The position numbers and the translations under genes were made by a program. The notes below the pieces were generated by a model that saw only the letters and a list, made by a program, of their open reading frames with translations, was not told the DNA's origin and ran no database searches. From Desulfuromusa sp. (GTDB taxonomy: Bacteria; Desulfobacterota; Desulfuromonadia; Desulfuromonadales; Geopsychrobacteraceae), in the NCBI GenBank assembly GCA_016744675.1, contig JADGDX010000026.1, positions 1 to 37,581 of the forward strand: 37,581 nt of DNA, read 5' to 3'. The number at the start of each line of letters is the position of its first letter. Within the stretch, counting starts at the first letter, position 1. Positions 1-8,220 of this stretch are shown piece by piece.

Positions 1-23
1 AAAAATAACTTTAAGCTAGATTA

Positions 24-74
24 GGGACTTTCAGTCCCGACCCAAACCCATGCACTTTCAGTGCATGGTGGTTT
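24..74. repeat. Two tandem hairpins, probable IS200/IS605-like element end
   Basis: Two stem-loops follow one another and share the core ACTTTCAGT. The first pairs 24-29 with 33-38. The second pairs 49-56 with 60-67 and extends with a bulged TG to 44-48/68-74. A bulged subterminal hairpin followed by GGTTTAGT resembles the right end of IS200/IS605-family elements, which transpose through such hairpins and make no target duplication. A broken permease reading frame starts immediately after it, which fits an insertion. No transposase is inside the window, so the assignment rests on structure and context only. A REP-like palindrome is the alternative. Confidence 0.5.
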
Positions 75-76
75 AG

Positions 77-259
77 TTTTTATATCATGGATTGATCTTC
101 TGGCCCATTGCTTTGGTTGCAATCACCGGAGCCATTTGTGGTAACTGGCTGGGGAGTGGGTTGGTCATTAATAATGCCGATAAGGTGGTGGTCCCGGTCT
201 TTCGCTTTGTCTTGACCTTGCTCATGCTAAAATGTGGCTACGATTTGTTTGTAGCGTGA
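77..259 (+). pseudogene. C-terminal fragment of a TauE/SafE-type permease
   Basis: An open frame of about 60 codons runs from an in-frame stop at 74-76 to the TGA at 257-259 and has no plausible start. Its translation contains GLIFWPIALVAITGAICG and a later PVFRFVLTLLMLK segment. These are two hydrophobic helices like the last two membrane segments of TauE/SafE (sulfite/sulfoacetate exporter, DUF81) permeases. Those proteins are usually about 250 residues, so most of the gene is missing. The break lies next to the hairpins at 24-74, suggesting disruption by a mobile element. Family assignment is by hydrophobic pattern and is moderate. The rest of the gene may lie upstream of the window beyond the element. 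Confidence 0.55.
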
Positions 260-705
260 GTTGTGTTGGGGAGTGGCAGGGTGTTTAATCTTTTATGCCC
301 TTGTGATTGATAATCAAAGATAGCATGAATTGTCCCATTGTACATGCCTCCACAGCCAATATCTGAGGTTGAAACAGCGAGCATAAAAACTGATTTCTTA
401 GAAATAGAGCCTGCCGCAATTGCTGCCACTTTATCGGTTTGGAGTGTCTCTCTGAAATCATCAAACGAACCATAAAAACCATTACATTTGACGTCGAGAT
501 ATTCTTTCTGCAATGCCAGATTGAATTCGTGATGATATTGCTCCTGTAACCATGCCCAGCTTCCATCTACTGAATTTCCCCAAAAGATGAGATGGTGGCA
601 ACTTTCCTGTTGAACTCCTAGAGTAAAAGTCATCTGCCCGCAAACGGGACAGTATAAATCGCTTGGTTCGCTGCAAAAATCAAGATTAACGGTTGGAATC
701 GGCAT
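238..705 (-). CDS. Hypothetical protein with possible zinc-binding cysteines
   Basis: This is a 155-residue protein of unrecognised family. The start at 703-705 is chosen because AGGA lies seven bases before it. An in-frame ATG at 742-744 has no such site and lies inside the end of the LysR gene. The N-terminal third holds Cys11, a CPVC pair (19-22) and a Cys-His-His (36-38), which could bind zinc. No signal peptide or membrane segment is seen. It follows the LysR gene on the same strand with no gap and may be co-transcribed. Its 3' end overlaps, antisense, the permease remnant ending at 259. No function can be given. Confidence 0.6.
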   Translation of the reverse strand: MPIPTVNLDFCSEPSDLYCPVCGQMTFTLGVQQESCHHLIFWGNSVDGSWAWLQEQYHHEFNLALQKEYLDVKCNGFYGSFDDFRETLQTDKVAAIAAGSISKKSVFMLAVSTSDIGCGGMYNGTIHAIFDYQSQGHKRLNTLPLPNTTHATNKS

Positions 706-728
706 CTCTTCTTCCTGATCAGGTTCAG

Positions 729-1685
729 TTAAGAGTCTGTACACTGGAAGCGTTTTAAAATTTCAGTCTGTTTCATTTTTGCTATCATAAAATCGCGAAA
801 TGTCTTTTCCGTGAGTGTGGGGATTTTGTCTTGTAATTGCACCAATGAAATCATATTGACCATATTCGACTGTGCTGTAGCAATGGGGATAACCTCGCCG
901 CGTTGAATCTCTTCCCATACCAGATGTGCTGTTGCGATTCCTAGTCCCATGCCTAATTTAAGCCCTGTAATTAAGGCCTCATGGCTATCTATCGTCATCA
1001 CGACATGGAGGTTTTCGGGAGTTTTCTGGAAATGATGTTTGAACCACAAGGTGAGGATTGAGGGGTCATCCTCATCAGTCATATAGTCTTTGTTGAGTAG
1101 ATTTTTGTACGAGTGGTCTCCTGCAATGTGCTTTTGATAATAGTCTTTTGAGCAAACCAGCACCATTTCTTCCTTAAGGACTGGATCAATGCTGAAGATA
1201 TCTGGAAAGCTAGGGAGTTCTCCCTGTTTAAAATAAACATCAACCAACGCATAATCTAACCCGCCTTCACGAATCATCGTCAGCAGTGGGATACATTCCT
1301 TAAATTTTAGCTTGAACATCACGTCTGGATAGAGGCAACGAAATTCATGACAAAACCGTGGCAGATACTCCTTGCCGAATTCTCTTGGCGCTCCGATGCG
1401 TAATAATCCAGCCGGGCGGTCGAGTGGCTGACGGATATGGGTTATTTCGTCTTGGAGTTTGGCAATAAAAGGCTCGACAAGTTTAAATAATTGTTCTCCG
1501 GCAGCAGTAGGAACCAACTTTTTATGGAGTCGAGTAAAGAGAGGAACTTTGAGCTCAGCTTCAAGTTTTTGTAGTTGTTGGCTGACGGCTGGCTGTGACA
1601 AGTGGAGTTCATTTGCTGCGGCAACGACGCTGTTAAGGTCATAAATATAATAGAAGACTTTGAGGCGATTAAAGTCTGGTAGCAT
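729..1685 (-). CDS. LysR-family transcriptional regulator
   Basis: A 318-residue protein of normal length for LysR-type regulators. Residues about 5-65 form the winged helix-turn-helix, with the recognition sequence LHLSQPAVSQQLQKLE and the following PLFTR. Residues about 90-300 form the substrate-binding-like effector domain; GLKLGMGLGIATAHLV is the usual motif near its end. The effector is unknown. LysR proteins usually act on a divergent neighbour; here that is the small membrane protein at 1786, with a promoter in the 100-base gap. The hypothetical gene ending at 238 lies directly downstream on the same strand. The former neighbour TauE/SafE fragment hints at a sulfur-compound or C1-related role, but this is inference. 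Confidence 0.9.
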   Translation of the reverse strand: MLPDFNRLKVFYYIYDLNSVVAAANELHLSQPAVSQQLQKLEAELKVPLFTRLHKKLVPTAAGEQLFKLVEPFIAKLQDEITHIRQPLDRPAGLLRIGAPREFGKEYLPRFCHEFRCLYPDVMFKLKFKECIPLLTMIREGGLDYALVDVYFKQGELPSFPDIFSIDPVLKEEMVLVCSKDYYQKHIAGDHSYKNLLNKDYMTDEDDPSILTLWFKHHFQKTPENLHVVMTIDSHEALITGLKLGMGLGIATAHLVWEEIQRGEVIPIATAQSNMVNMISLVQLQDKIPTLTEKTFRDFMIAKMKQTEILKRFQCTDS

Positions 1686-1721
1686 AAGTTTAAGTTATCC
1701 TATAGTTTTAAATGAATGATT

Positions 1722-1749
1722 TTGCTTATACATCGCATCGGATTATAAT
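1722..1749 (+). promoter_or_regulatory. Sigma-70-type promoter for the small membrane protein
   Basis: TTGCTT at 1722-1727 and a perfect TATAAT at 1744-1749 are separated by 16 bases, 37 bases upstream of the ATG at 1786. The region between this and the LysR start (1685) also has dyad-like AGTTATCCTATAG, a possible LysR contact. Confidence 0.6.
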
Positions 1750-1785
1750 TCAACCCATAGAGTTATTACTGCGACGAAGGAGGCC

Positions 1786-1947
1786 ATGATGATGTCTATG
1801 CTATTTGTTGGAATCGGGATAGTTTTGTCTTTGTTTGTTCTGGGGTTGGTCTCTTTGCGAACTGGAGATAGTGAGGGGCGGATTATTAATTCAGAGTGGT
1901 TGGATGAAGCGGAGAAGTTTCATTTTATCTCACGCTGGGGTGCTTAA
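1786..1947 (+). CDS. Small single-pass membrane protein (53 residues)
   Basis: This short frame encodes 53 residues. An AGGAGG stands immediately before three consecutive ATG codons (1786, 1789, 1792) and a fourth at 1798; the second or third has the better spacing. Residues about 4-23 (LFVGIGIVLSLFVLGLVSL) form one transmembrane helix, followed by a charged tail with two tryptophans ending in SRWGA. A promoter (1722-1749) lies upstream and a terminator (1981-2006) downstream, so it looks like a complete one-gene transcription unit, divergent from the LysR gene. The family is not recognised. It could be an accessory subunit of a membrane complex or a small regulator; nothing in the sequence decides. 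Confidence 0.6.
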   Translation: MMMSMLFVGIGIVLSLFVLGLVSLRTGDSEGRIINSEWLDEAEKFHFISRWGA

Positions 1948-1980
1948 TAAGAGGCATCCGCAATCCAATTGTAAATTTTA

Positions 1981-2006
1981 AAGCAGCCAATACTGGCTGC
2001 TTTTTT
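1981..2006 (+). terminator. Rho-independent terminator
   Basis: A perfect 9-base stem AAGCAGCCA/TGGCTGCTT with a 4-base loop is followed by a run of T. It closes the small membrane protein gene. Confidence 0.85.
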
Positions 2007-2116
2007 GTGTTTAATTTTGCAACTTAAATTTACATTTGCCCTCGACCTTTAAGCAGCTGTACACTGTGTCGCTATGAGTTTTGAGAATGACACTATAGAA
2101 GAAGAGGATATGCGCT

Positions 2117-2494
2117 GTGTACACTGAAACAGTTATGGATCACTTTAAAAATCCACGTAATATTGGAGTTATCGACGAGCCTACGGCAATTATTCAGGTT
2201 GGAGACCCTAGCTGCGGGGATACCCTTTTGTTATCTCTTAAGATCAAAAAAGACAAAATTGTTGATATTAAGTACAAGATTTATGGTTGTGCTGCTGCTA
2301 TCGCAACATCATCTATCGCCAGTGAGATGGCTATGGGGAAAACTTTGGTTGAAGCGTTGAAGATTGATGATGACGCAATTGCTGATGCTTTGGGAGGCCT
2401 TCCTGAAGAGAAGCTTCATTGCTCAAACCTTGCTGCTGGGGCATTGCGGGGAGCGATCAATGAATATCGCAAGTCTGCATTGAAAAGGGCATAG
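2117..2494 (+). CDS. IscU/NifU N-terminal-type iron-sulfur cluster scaffold
   Basis: A 125-residue protein of the IscU/NifU-N fold, which assembles [2Fe-2S]/[4Fe-4S] clusters received from a cysteine desulfurase. The three ligand cysteines are present: Cys33 in PSCGD (with the conserved Asp35), Cys58 in YGCAAAIATSS and Cys102 in HCSNLA. The usual start motif YTETVMDHFKNPRN is intact. The start is GTG at 2117, with a purine-rich GAAGAAGAGGA upstream; the nearby ATG at 2110 is out of frame and stops quickly. No iscS, iscA or hscA gene is adjacent. It lies five bases before plsY and is probably co-transcribed with it. It may serve a general or specialised Fe-S role; iscU is not asserted as the symbol. 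Confidence 0.9.
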   Translation: MYTETVMDHFKNPRNIGVIDEPTAIIQVGDPSCGDTLLLSLKIKKDKIVDIKYKIYGCAAAIATSSIASEMAMGKTLVEALKIDDDAIADALGGLPEEKLHCSNLAAGALRGAINEYRKSALKRA

Positions 2495-2499
2495 CTTTT

Positions 2500-3087
2500 A
2501 TGACTGTGTTTTTGTTAGTTGTTGGTGCGTATCTGATCGGGGCGATTCCTACGGGTGTTATTTTAACCCGCCTCGTCGGAGGAGAGGATATCCGTAACGC
2601 AGGCAGCGGAAACATTGGGGCAACCAACGTTTACCGGATCGCGGGGCGTAAGCTCGGGGTTATCACTTTGGTGGGGGATTGTCTTAAGGGTGTTATCCCT
2701 TTGTTGATTGCGCAGCAGGGTTTTGATGTGGATGAGACGGGGGTGGCTCTGGTTGCCCTAGCAGCCTTTGTTGGCCATTGTTATCCTCTGTACTTGAAAT
2801 TTAAGGGAGGGAAGGGGGTTGCCACTGCGCTGGGAATTTTTCTGGTTTTGTCACCTCTCTCTGTCCTTTGCCTTTTGCTTATTTTTGTTTTTGTTCTCTG
2901 GAAGTGGCGTTTTATTTCATTGGCGTCAATTTCAGCAGCAGCGACAGTGCCTGCGCTGATTTTTTTCTTTGAGAGTTCTCCTGCCCTGTCCGTTGCAACG
3001 CTTGCAATTGCCGTGATCGTGATCTGGAAGCATCGAGCGAACATAGAGCGTTTGCGTAACGGGACAGAGAATAAATTTAACCTGTAA
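2500..3087 (+). CDS. plsY: Acyl-phosphate:glycerol-3-phosphate acyltransferase PlsY
   Basis: A polytopic membrane enzyme that moves the acyl group from acyl-phosphate to glycerol-3-phosphate, the first committed step of phospholipid synthesis. The 195 residues match the family length. All three conserved cytoplasmic motifs are visible: GSGNIGATNVYR (about 36-47), FKGGKGVATALG (about 101-112) and the C-terminal WKHRANIERLRNGTE. About five hydrophobic segments alternate with these loops. The start ATG at 2500 is five bases after the scaffold gene, whose end supplies the ribosome-binding region. It is followed 48 bases later by mltG, so lipid and cell-wall functions sit together. Confidence 0.95.
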   Translation: MTVFLLVVGAYLIGAIPTGVILTRLVGGEDIRNAGSGNIGATNVYRIAGRKLGVITLVGDCLKGVIPLLIAQQGFDVDETGVALVALAAFVGHCYPLYLKFKGGKGVATALGIFLVLSPLSVLCLLLIFVFVLWKWRFISLASISAAATVPALIFFFESSPALSVATLAIAVIVIWKHRANIERLRNGTENKFNL

Positions 3088-3135
3088 TGGTTTCACTTAA
3101 GAATCAGGATGGGGTGACCATCCCTGAAAGTCACT

Positions 3136-4131
3136 ATGCGTAAGTACACTTTGTGGTTTGTTTCACTGCTCATTCTGGCCATCCCAGTGGCCGTCCTTGC
3201 CATTTATATGCAATTCTTCGTTCCTCAAAAGTTGTCTGCAGCGGTCCAGCTTCAGGTTCAGTCGGGTAGTGGTTTGAGTCAAGTCGCTTCTGATTTGGAG
3301 GATGCTGGGATTGTTCGCAGTGCTTTAGCTATTAAGGTGTTGGCACGGTGGAAGAAGCAGGGAGGGCAAATACAGGCAGGCGATTACCGCTTTAGTGAGC
3401 CAGCTACTCCAGGAGAGATTCTTGAACGTCTGATTCGGGGCGATGTTGAGAAAGTCAGTTTGACGATTCCCGAAGGGTTCACTCTGCAACAAATTATTGC
3501 CCGGATTGTCGAAAAGGGTTTTGGCCAGCAGGATCGATTGACAAGATTGGCTTATGATGCTGACTTTATTACGTCTCTAAAGATTACAGCAGATAGCTTG
3601 GAAGGTTATCTCTTTCCCGAAACCTATCTGTTTGCTCCCGGAATAGACGAGAAATCATTGTTGCAGATGATGGTTGCCCAGTTTCGTCGCTATGCCGAAC
3701 TGTCGTTACAGAAAGAGGCAGGAAAGTCTGGTTTAACCCTTCATCAGTGGGTCACTTTGGCCTCAATTATCGAAAAAGAGACTGGCCTTGTTACAGAAAT
3801 GCCGCTGATCTCTTCGGTTTTTCATAACCGTTTAAAGCGAAAGATTCCATTGCAGACCGATCCGACTGTGATCTATGGAATTAAAGATTTTGACGGCAAC
3901 ATTACCCGCAAACACTTGAAAACCCCAACCCCCTATAACACCTATTTGATCCGGGGATTGCCTCCCGGTCCCATTGCCAACCCAGGTCTTTCTGCTCTAG
4001 AAGCCGCAGCACGTCCGGCAGAAAGTAAATATCTCTACTTTGTCGCTCGAGGCGATGGCGGTCATCAGTTTTCAAAAACCCTCAAAGAACATAATGCCGC
4101 CGTACAGAAGTATCAGTTGCGCAGGCGGTAG
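3136..4131 (+). CDS. mltG: Endolytic murein transglycosylase MltG (YceG-like)
   Basis: An inner-membrane lytic transglycosylase that cuts nascent glycan strands. A single N-terminal membrane anchor spans about residues 7-27. A LysM-like/periplasmic region follows, and then the YceG catalytic domain with LASIIEKETG, where Glu213 is the predicted catalytic residue. Later motifs LQTDPTVIYG, TPYNTYLIRGLPPGPIANPG and YFVARGDGGHQFSKTL are typical. At 331 residues it is of normal length. No strong Shine-Dalgarno precedes the ATG, and a small hairpin (3105-3126) lies in the gap after plsY, so translation may be weak or coupled. It converges with hemL across a palindrome-rich spacer. Confidence 0.95.
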   Translation: MRKYTLWFVSLLILAIPVAVLAIYMQFFVPQKLSAAVQLQVQSGSGLSQVASDLEDAGIVRSALAIKVLARWKKQGGQIQAGDYRFSEPATPGEILERLIRGDVEKVSLTIPEGFTLQQIIARIVEKGFGQQDRLTRLAYDADFITSLKITADSLEGYLFPETYLFAPGIDEKSLLQMMVAQFRRYAELSLQKEAGKSGLTLHQWVTLASIIEKETGLVTEMPLISSVFHNRLKRKIPLQTDPTVIYGIKDFDGNITRKHLKTPTPYNTYLIRGLPPGPIANPGLSALEAAARPAESKYLYFVARGDGGHQFSKTLKEHNAAVQKYQLRRR

Positions 4132-4183
4132 GTATTTTGTTTTTTTTGATTTTACTGTCCCGTGTGACACAGCCGTAATGGAA

Positions 4184-4433
4184 CAGTTTATTTGAGAAAA
4201 GAGCGGCAAATGTTTGAGGGCATTAGCCCGAGTTTTTGCCGATCCTCAAATAAACTGTGAAATGGAGGGAACCCGCTATCAGCGGGCAAGGAACTCGGGC
4301 ACCTTTTTCTGCTTACTCTTTTGTGGTGTACAAAATGAGTAAGGCGTCGAGCGGGGACGCAACCCCGCGACCTTATCGATTTTAATCACGTAAGTGTGTC
4401 CGGGGGGACACGTAACAACGTACATGTCCCCCG
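4184..4433. repeat. Cluster of nested and tandem palindromes between convergent genes
   Basis: This is the gene-free space between mltG and hemL. A 13-base perfect stem pairs 4184-4196 with 4245-4257. Inside it CGGCAAA (4204-4210) pairs with TTTGCCG (4235-4241) and GGGC with GCCC (4218-4229). Further hairpins follow: CCCGCT/AGCGGG (4272-4286), CTTACTC/GAGTAAG (4312-4343), GCGGGG/CCCCGC (4351-4368) and GTGTCC/GGACAC (4396-4411). The last competes with CGGGGGACA/TGTCCCCCG up to 4433. GCCCGAGTT (4226) recurs inverted at 4292. Part of this may terminate both genes, but no long T-run follows, so a REP-type element or a structured RNA is possible. Confidence 0.7.
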
Positions 4434-4440
4434 AAAACTT

Positions 4441-5724
4441 TTAAACCGCTGCCAAAGCCTTCTCAACAGCCGCAATCGTCCTATCCAAATCTTCCTTTGA
4501 ATGAGCAATACTCATAAATCCAGCTTCAAATTGAGCTGGAGCTAGGTTGATTCCCTGATCAAGCATGCTGCGGAAATAACGGCCAAAGGCATCGGTATCA
4601 CTCTCAAGAGCATCAGCAAAGTTCACCACCGGCCCATTCTGGAAGTAAGTACAAAACATTCCACCCACGCGCTGTAAGCAGGTTGCTACGGGACTGTTTC
4701 CGGTGACCTGCTGGAGCCCTTTTTCAAGATAAGCACTCTTTTCTTCGATCTGCTGGTAAAAGCCTTCTTCTTGCAAAAGCTTCAGAGTTGTAATCCCCGC
4801 ACTCATCGCCAGGGGGTTTCCTGAGAGGGTTCCCGCTTGGTAGACACCACCCTCAGGGGACAGTGCTTCCATGATTTCACGCTTTCCACCAAAAGCACCA
4901 ACAGGCAGACCACCACCAATAATCTTACCCAGACACACCAGATCACCGCGAACATTGTACCGTTCCTGTGCTCCGCCATAGGCAACGCGGAAGCCGGTCA
5001 TCACTTCATCGATAATCAGGATGATTCCTGCTGCAGTACAGATGTCGCGTAAACCTTGAAGAAAACCTTCTGCCGGAGGGACGCAGCCCATATTTCCGGC
5101 TATCGCTTCAAGAATAATACAGGCAATTTCTCCCTGATTGGCAGCAACGATTTTTTTGACATCTTCGAGGTCGTTGTAGGTTGCGGTGAGTGTGTACTTT
5201 GCAAAATCAGCCGGAACACCGGGAGAGGTTGGGACACCGAAAGTTGCCGCACCACTTCCTGCTTTGACAAGCAGGGAATCGGCATGGCCGTGGTAGCAGC
5301 CGTCAAATTTGAGAATTTTATCCCGACCGGTATAACCACGTGCCAAGCGGATGGCGCTCATAGTTGCTTCGGTTCCAGAGGAAACCATGCGAACTTTCTC
5401 AACATTGGGGTAGGCTTGACTCACCATCTCTGCCAGTTCGGTTTCAAGGTGAGTTGGTGCTCCAAAGGATGCCCCGCTGGCTGCGGTTTTTTGAATCGCC
5501 TCAACAACCTTGGGATGACAGTGCCCCAGAATCATCGGGCCCCAAGAACCGACGTAATCGATATATTCATTGCCGTCAGCATCATAAATCTTGCTTCCGG
5601 CAGCTTTTTCAATAAAGACGGGATTACATCCAACGGCCTTAAATGCCCGTACTGGGCTATTAACTCCACCTGGAATAATGGCTCTGGCTTGTGTGAATAA
5701 TTCTTCTGATTTTTTGTGATCCAT
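4441..5724 (-). CDS. hemL: Glutamate-1-semialdehyde 2,1-aminomutase HemL
   Basis: A PLP enzyme converting glutamate-1-semialdehyde to 5-aminolevulinate, the C5-pathway precursor of heme and siroheme. The 427 residues from the ATG at 5722-5724 match the family length, and AAGGAG lies 12 bases upstream. A longer frame opening at 5805 adds 27 basic, poorly conserved residues and lacks a ribosome site. Visible motifs include [44 protein letters not shown] and [11 protein letters not shown], whose lysine forms the PLP Schiff base. It stands alone, transcribed toward mltG. A good heme supply fits the many c-type cytochromes downstream. Confidence 0.97.
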   Translation of the reverse strand: MDHKKSEELFTQARAIIPGGVNSPVRAFKAVGCNPVFIEKAAGSKIYDADGNEYIDYVGSWGPMILGHCHPKVVEAIQKTAASGASFGAPTHLETELAEMVSQAYPNVEKVRMVSSGTEATMSAIRLARGYTGRDKILKFDGCYHGHADSLLVKAGSGAATFGVPTSPGVPADFAKYTLTATYNDLEDVKKIVAANQGEIACIILEAIAGNMGCVPPAEGFLQGLRDICTAAGIILIIDEVMTGFRVAYGGAQERYNVRGDLVCLGKIIGGGLPVGAFGGKREIMEALSPEGGVYQAGTLSGNPLAMSAGITTLKLLQEEGFYQQIEEKSAYLEKGLQQVTGNSPVATCLQRVGGMFCTYFQNGPVVNFADALESDTDAFGRYFRSMLDQGINLAPAQFEAGFMSIAHSKEDLDRTIAAVEKALAAV

Positions 5725-6272
5725 AACGATCTTTGGCTCCTTGACTGAAAGGTCATCTGAGGCAGGTTTAAGGCTTGGTTTTCTTCGGCCTGTTGTTTTT
5801 GCCATAAATTAAATATATGAGAGAGTCCGTTCAACTGATTTTGTAATCAGACTTATATATCATAGATAGCTATCATCTGAAACCCAGATGGAAAGGAAAG
5901 GTAAGACATGACGAAGGGGGATATGCGCAATGACGCAAAACTAACACTGTTCTAAAATAAGATTGACCTTTGCGTAAAGGTTCGCTGAGAAAGGGGTGTC
6001 TTTTATAGTAGAGTGTATATTTGCCCTCCAGGCCCATAGAATAGGAAGTTGAAAAGGCAAAAAATGAACTTTTTGTCTTTTTGATATAGTAAAACATCTT
6101 TTTATTCTTGCGAACAGATGAGGTCGGAGCTAGTATTGACAGGCAATGTTCAATTCTTCAAACGGTTATTCATGTTTAATAAATGATAACTTTTTTGAGA
6201 TTGGATATCGGTTGCGTTTTTTGTAATGATTTACGGATGTTGTTGATAAATTAAGCGCTCCAAGGAGGACAC
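5725..6272. other. Long intergenic region upstream of the DUF1302 operon
   Basis: About 550 bases separate the hemL start from the DUF1302 gene. No convincing gene is found; a 74-codon frame on the minus strand (5873-6097) has neither a ribosome site nor family resemblance. The region holds the palindrome at 5963-5984. A TTGACA at 6136-6141 and a near-miss sigma-54-like TTGGATATCGGTTGC around 6203-6217 (one base short in spacing) are also present. AAGGAGG stands directly before the DUF1302 start. The 290-base distance from operator to gene implies a long leader or additional regulation. Confidence 0.5.
5963..5984 (+). promoter_or_regulatory. Candidate MerR (LiuR-like) operator
   Basis: TTGACCTTTGCGTAAAGGTT contains ACCTTTGCGTAAAGGT (5966-5981), which equals its own reverse complement except at the centre. 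The TTGACC could serve as a -35 element. Closely similar sequences occur at 13191, 13286, 34389 and 34520, all upstream of lipid-catabolism genes or of the merR gene. Confidence 0.55.
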
Positions 6273-8198
6273 ATGAAGATCAAAATGAGAAATAACTTTG
6301 TCAAATCAGGTGTGAAAAGCACGTGCCTAAGTCTGCTGGCTTTTGTATTGGCCGCCACCTTCGCCGTTCCGGCTTTTGCCTTTCAGTTCGATTACGGTGA
6401 TCTGAGCGGAAGTCTGGACTCGACCCTTTCCTATGGTCTTGCCTGGCGGATGGAGGATCAGGATCCTGATATTGTTGGTCTGAGTAACGGTGGTAACGCT
6501 TTTTCTGTCAATGGGGATGATGGTAACCTCAATTATGACAAGGGTGATCTGATCAGTAATACTGCAAAAATTACCAGTGATTTAGCTCTGCAGTACAAAA
6601 AATTCGGATTCTTTGTCCGTGGCACGGCCTTTTACGATTTTGAGAACAATGATGGTGATCGGAGAAGGACTGAGCTGAGTGACGATGCCCTAGATATGGT
6701 CGGGACAGATGTCGAATTGCTTGATGCTTATGTTGCTTACGATTTTAACGTTGGCAATATGCCAATGCAAATCCGAGCCGGAAATCAGGTTATTAGTTGG
6801 GGGGAAAGTACTTTTATCCAGAACAGTATCAACGCAATCAATCCGATTGATGTCAGCAAGTTTCGGGTTCCTGGAGCTGAGTTAAAAGAGGCTTTGATTC
6901 CTGTCGGCATTGTTTCCGCATCAGTTTCCCCGACTGACAATATCAGCTTTGAGGCTTTTTATCAGTATGAATGGGAGGAAACTGCTGTTGACCCGCCAGG
7001 CTCTTACTGGAGTAGCAACGATTTTGTTGGTGAAGGTGGCGATAAACTCATGATGGGTTGGGGGGAAGTTCCAGATAGCACAGAGATTGGTTCAGGGGGT
7101 TCGATAGCTGCTGGTCTTGGTCCTGCTGTCCCCCGAGCCTCGACCGTTGAGGCTGATGATGATGGGCAGTACGGTTTGGCAATGAGGATCTATGCGCCGA
7201 ACCTGAATGATACCGAGTTTGGTTTCTACTTTATGAATTACCATAGCCGTGTACCGATCATTAGCTCGAATACTGGGACTCTTGCAGGTCTTGTTGGTGG
7301 TGACTATGCTGCCTCGGCAAGTTACTTTACTGAGTACCCGGAAGATATCAAGTTGTATGGGGTTAGTTTCAACACCCTGTTGACTGGGACAGGAATTGCT
7401 TTGCAGGGGGAGTGGTCTTACCGTCAGGACATGCCGCTTCAGGTTGATGATATTGAGCTCCTTTTGGCAACTTATTCACCGGTTGATCCGTACGTTTTTG
7501 GAGCGGCTGTCGGCCCTCCCGATCCCAACAACCCTAAAACCCTTTTCGGCCCAGAAGTCTTTGCAAAGAGCCAACTCGGTGGATATGAGTTTGAAGAGAC
7601 AATTCACGGTTACAGGGAGTTAGATGTCAGTCAGATTCAGATGACGGCAACCAAGGCTTTCGGTCCAACTCTCGGTGCTGATCAGTTTGTTCTTCTGGGC
7701 GAAGTTGGTTTGACCCACGTCCACAGTATGCCGAGTAAAGACGTACTGCGTTTTAATGGTCCGGCAACCTATGTTAGTGGCAATGATACTCCCATAGATA
7801 TGCTGGTTCCTTTTCCGGCACCAGAGCTTGGAGATGTTGCACATAATGCAAGTGGTGCAGATCCAAGACTTGTGACTAAGCCAGTTGAGCCAGCCGATGC
7901 CTTTGCTGATGCAAACTCTTGGGGGTACCGTATGATTGCCAAACTTGATTTTAACAACGCCATTGGTGCCGTCACTCTGTCTCCACGGATCGCTTGGGCA
8001 CACGATGTCGAAGGGACAACACCGGGTCCCGGGGGCAATTTTGTCGAAGATCGTAAAGCAGTGACTTTGGGTCTTGGCGCCAACTATTTGAATCAGTGGA
8101 CTGCCGATTTAAGCTATACTGATTACTTCGGTGCGGGTCGTTATAACTTGGTTAATGATCGTGATTTTGTTGCTTTTAATGTCAAATATTCATTCTAA
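6273..8198 (+). CDS. DUF1302 family outer-membrane protein
   Basis: A 641-residue exported protein. Residues 1-36 are a signal peptide (basic start, hydrophobic core, AFAFQF cleavage region). The mature part opens with FDYGDLSGSLDSTLSYGLAWR and contains AGNQVISWGESTFIQN and INPIDVSKFRVPGAELKEALIP, hallmarks of DUF1302. Alternating beta-strand patterns and a C-terminal NVKYSF (final Phe) point to an outer-membrane beta-barrel. The start ATG follows AAGGAGG. It is 22 bases before a DUF1329 gene and in line with YCF48 and MMPL genes, a recurring proteobacterial set. The transported substrate is not established; linkage to beta-oxidation here suggests a long-chain acyl or related lipid. Start and family are sure, function is inferred. 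Confidence 0.9.
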   Translation: MKIKMRNNFVKSGVKSTCLSLLAFVLAATFAVPAFAFQFDYGDLSGSLDSTLSYGLAWRMEDQDPDIVGLSNGGNAFSVNGDDGNLNYDKGDLISNTAKITSDLALQYKKFGFFVRGTAFYDFENNDGDRRRTELSDDALDMVGTDVELLDAYVAYDFNVGNMPMQIRAGNQVISWGESTFIQNSINAINPIDVSKFRVPGAELKEALIPVGIVSASVSPTDNISFEAFYQYEWEETAVDPPGSYWSSNDFVGEGGDKLMMGWGEVPDSTEIGSGGSIAAGLGPAVPRASTVEADDDGQYGLAMRIYAPNLNDTEFGFYFMNYHSRVPIISSNTGTLAGLVGGDYAASASYFTEYPEDIKLYGVSFNTLLTGTGIALQGEWSYRQDMPLQVDDIELLLATYSPVDPYVFGAAVGPPDPNNPKTLFGPEVFAKSQLGGYEFEETIHGYRELDVSQIQMTATKAFGPTLGADQFVLLGEVGLTHVHSMPSKDVLRFNGPATYVSGNDTPIDMLVPFPAPELGDVAHNASGADPRLVTKPVEPADAFADANSWGYRMIAKLDFNNAIGAVTLSPRIAWAHDVEGTTPGPGGNFVEDRKAVTLGLGANYLNQWTADLSYTDYFGAGRYNLVNDRDFVAFNVKYSF

Positions 8199-8220
8199 AA
8201 AAATATAGGGAGTAAATATT

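Noticed and set aside
5056..5700. Long plus-strand frame opposite hemL
   Set aside because: It is the antisense shadow of a clearly recognisable hemL and shows no family motifs or ribosome site.
5873..6097. 74-codon minus-strand frame upstream of the DUF1302 operon
   Set aside because: No ribosome site, no recognisable family, composition unlike the neighbours, and it overlaps the operator palindrome at 5963.
6203..6217. Sigma-54-like TTGGATATCGGTTGC before the DUF1302 gene
   Set aside because: The GG-to-GC distance is 11 instead of 12 bases and the -24 element lacks GCAC, so it is probably not functional.
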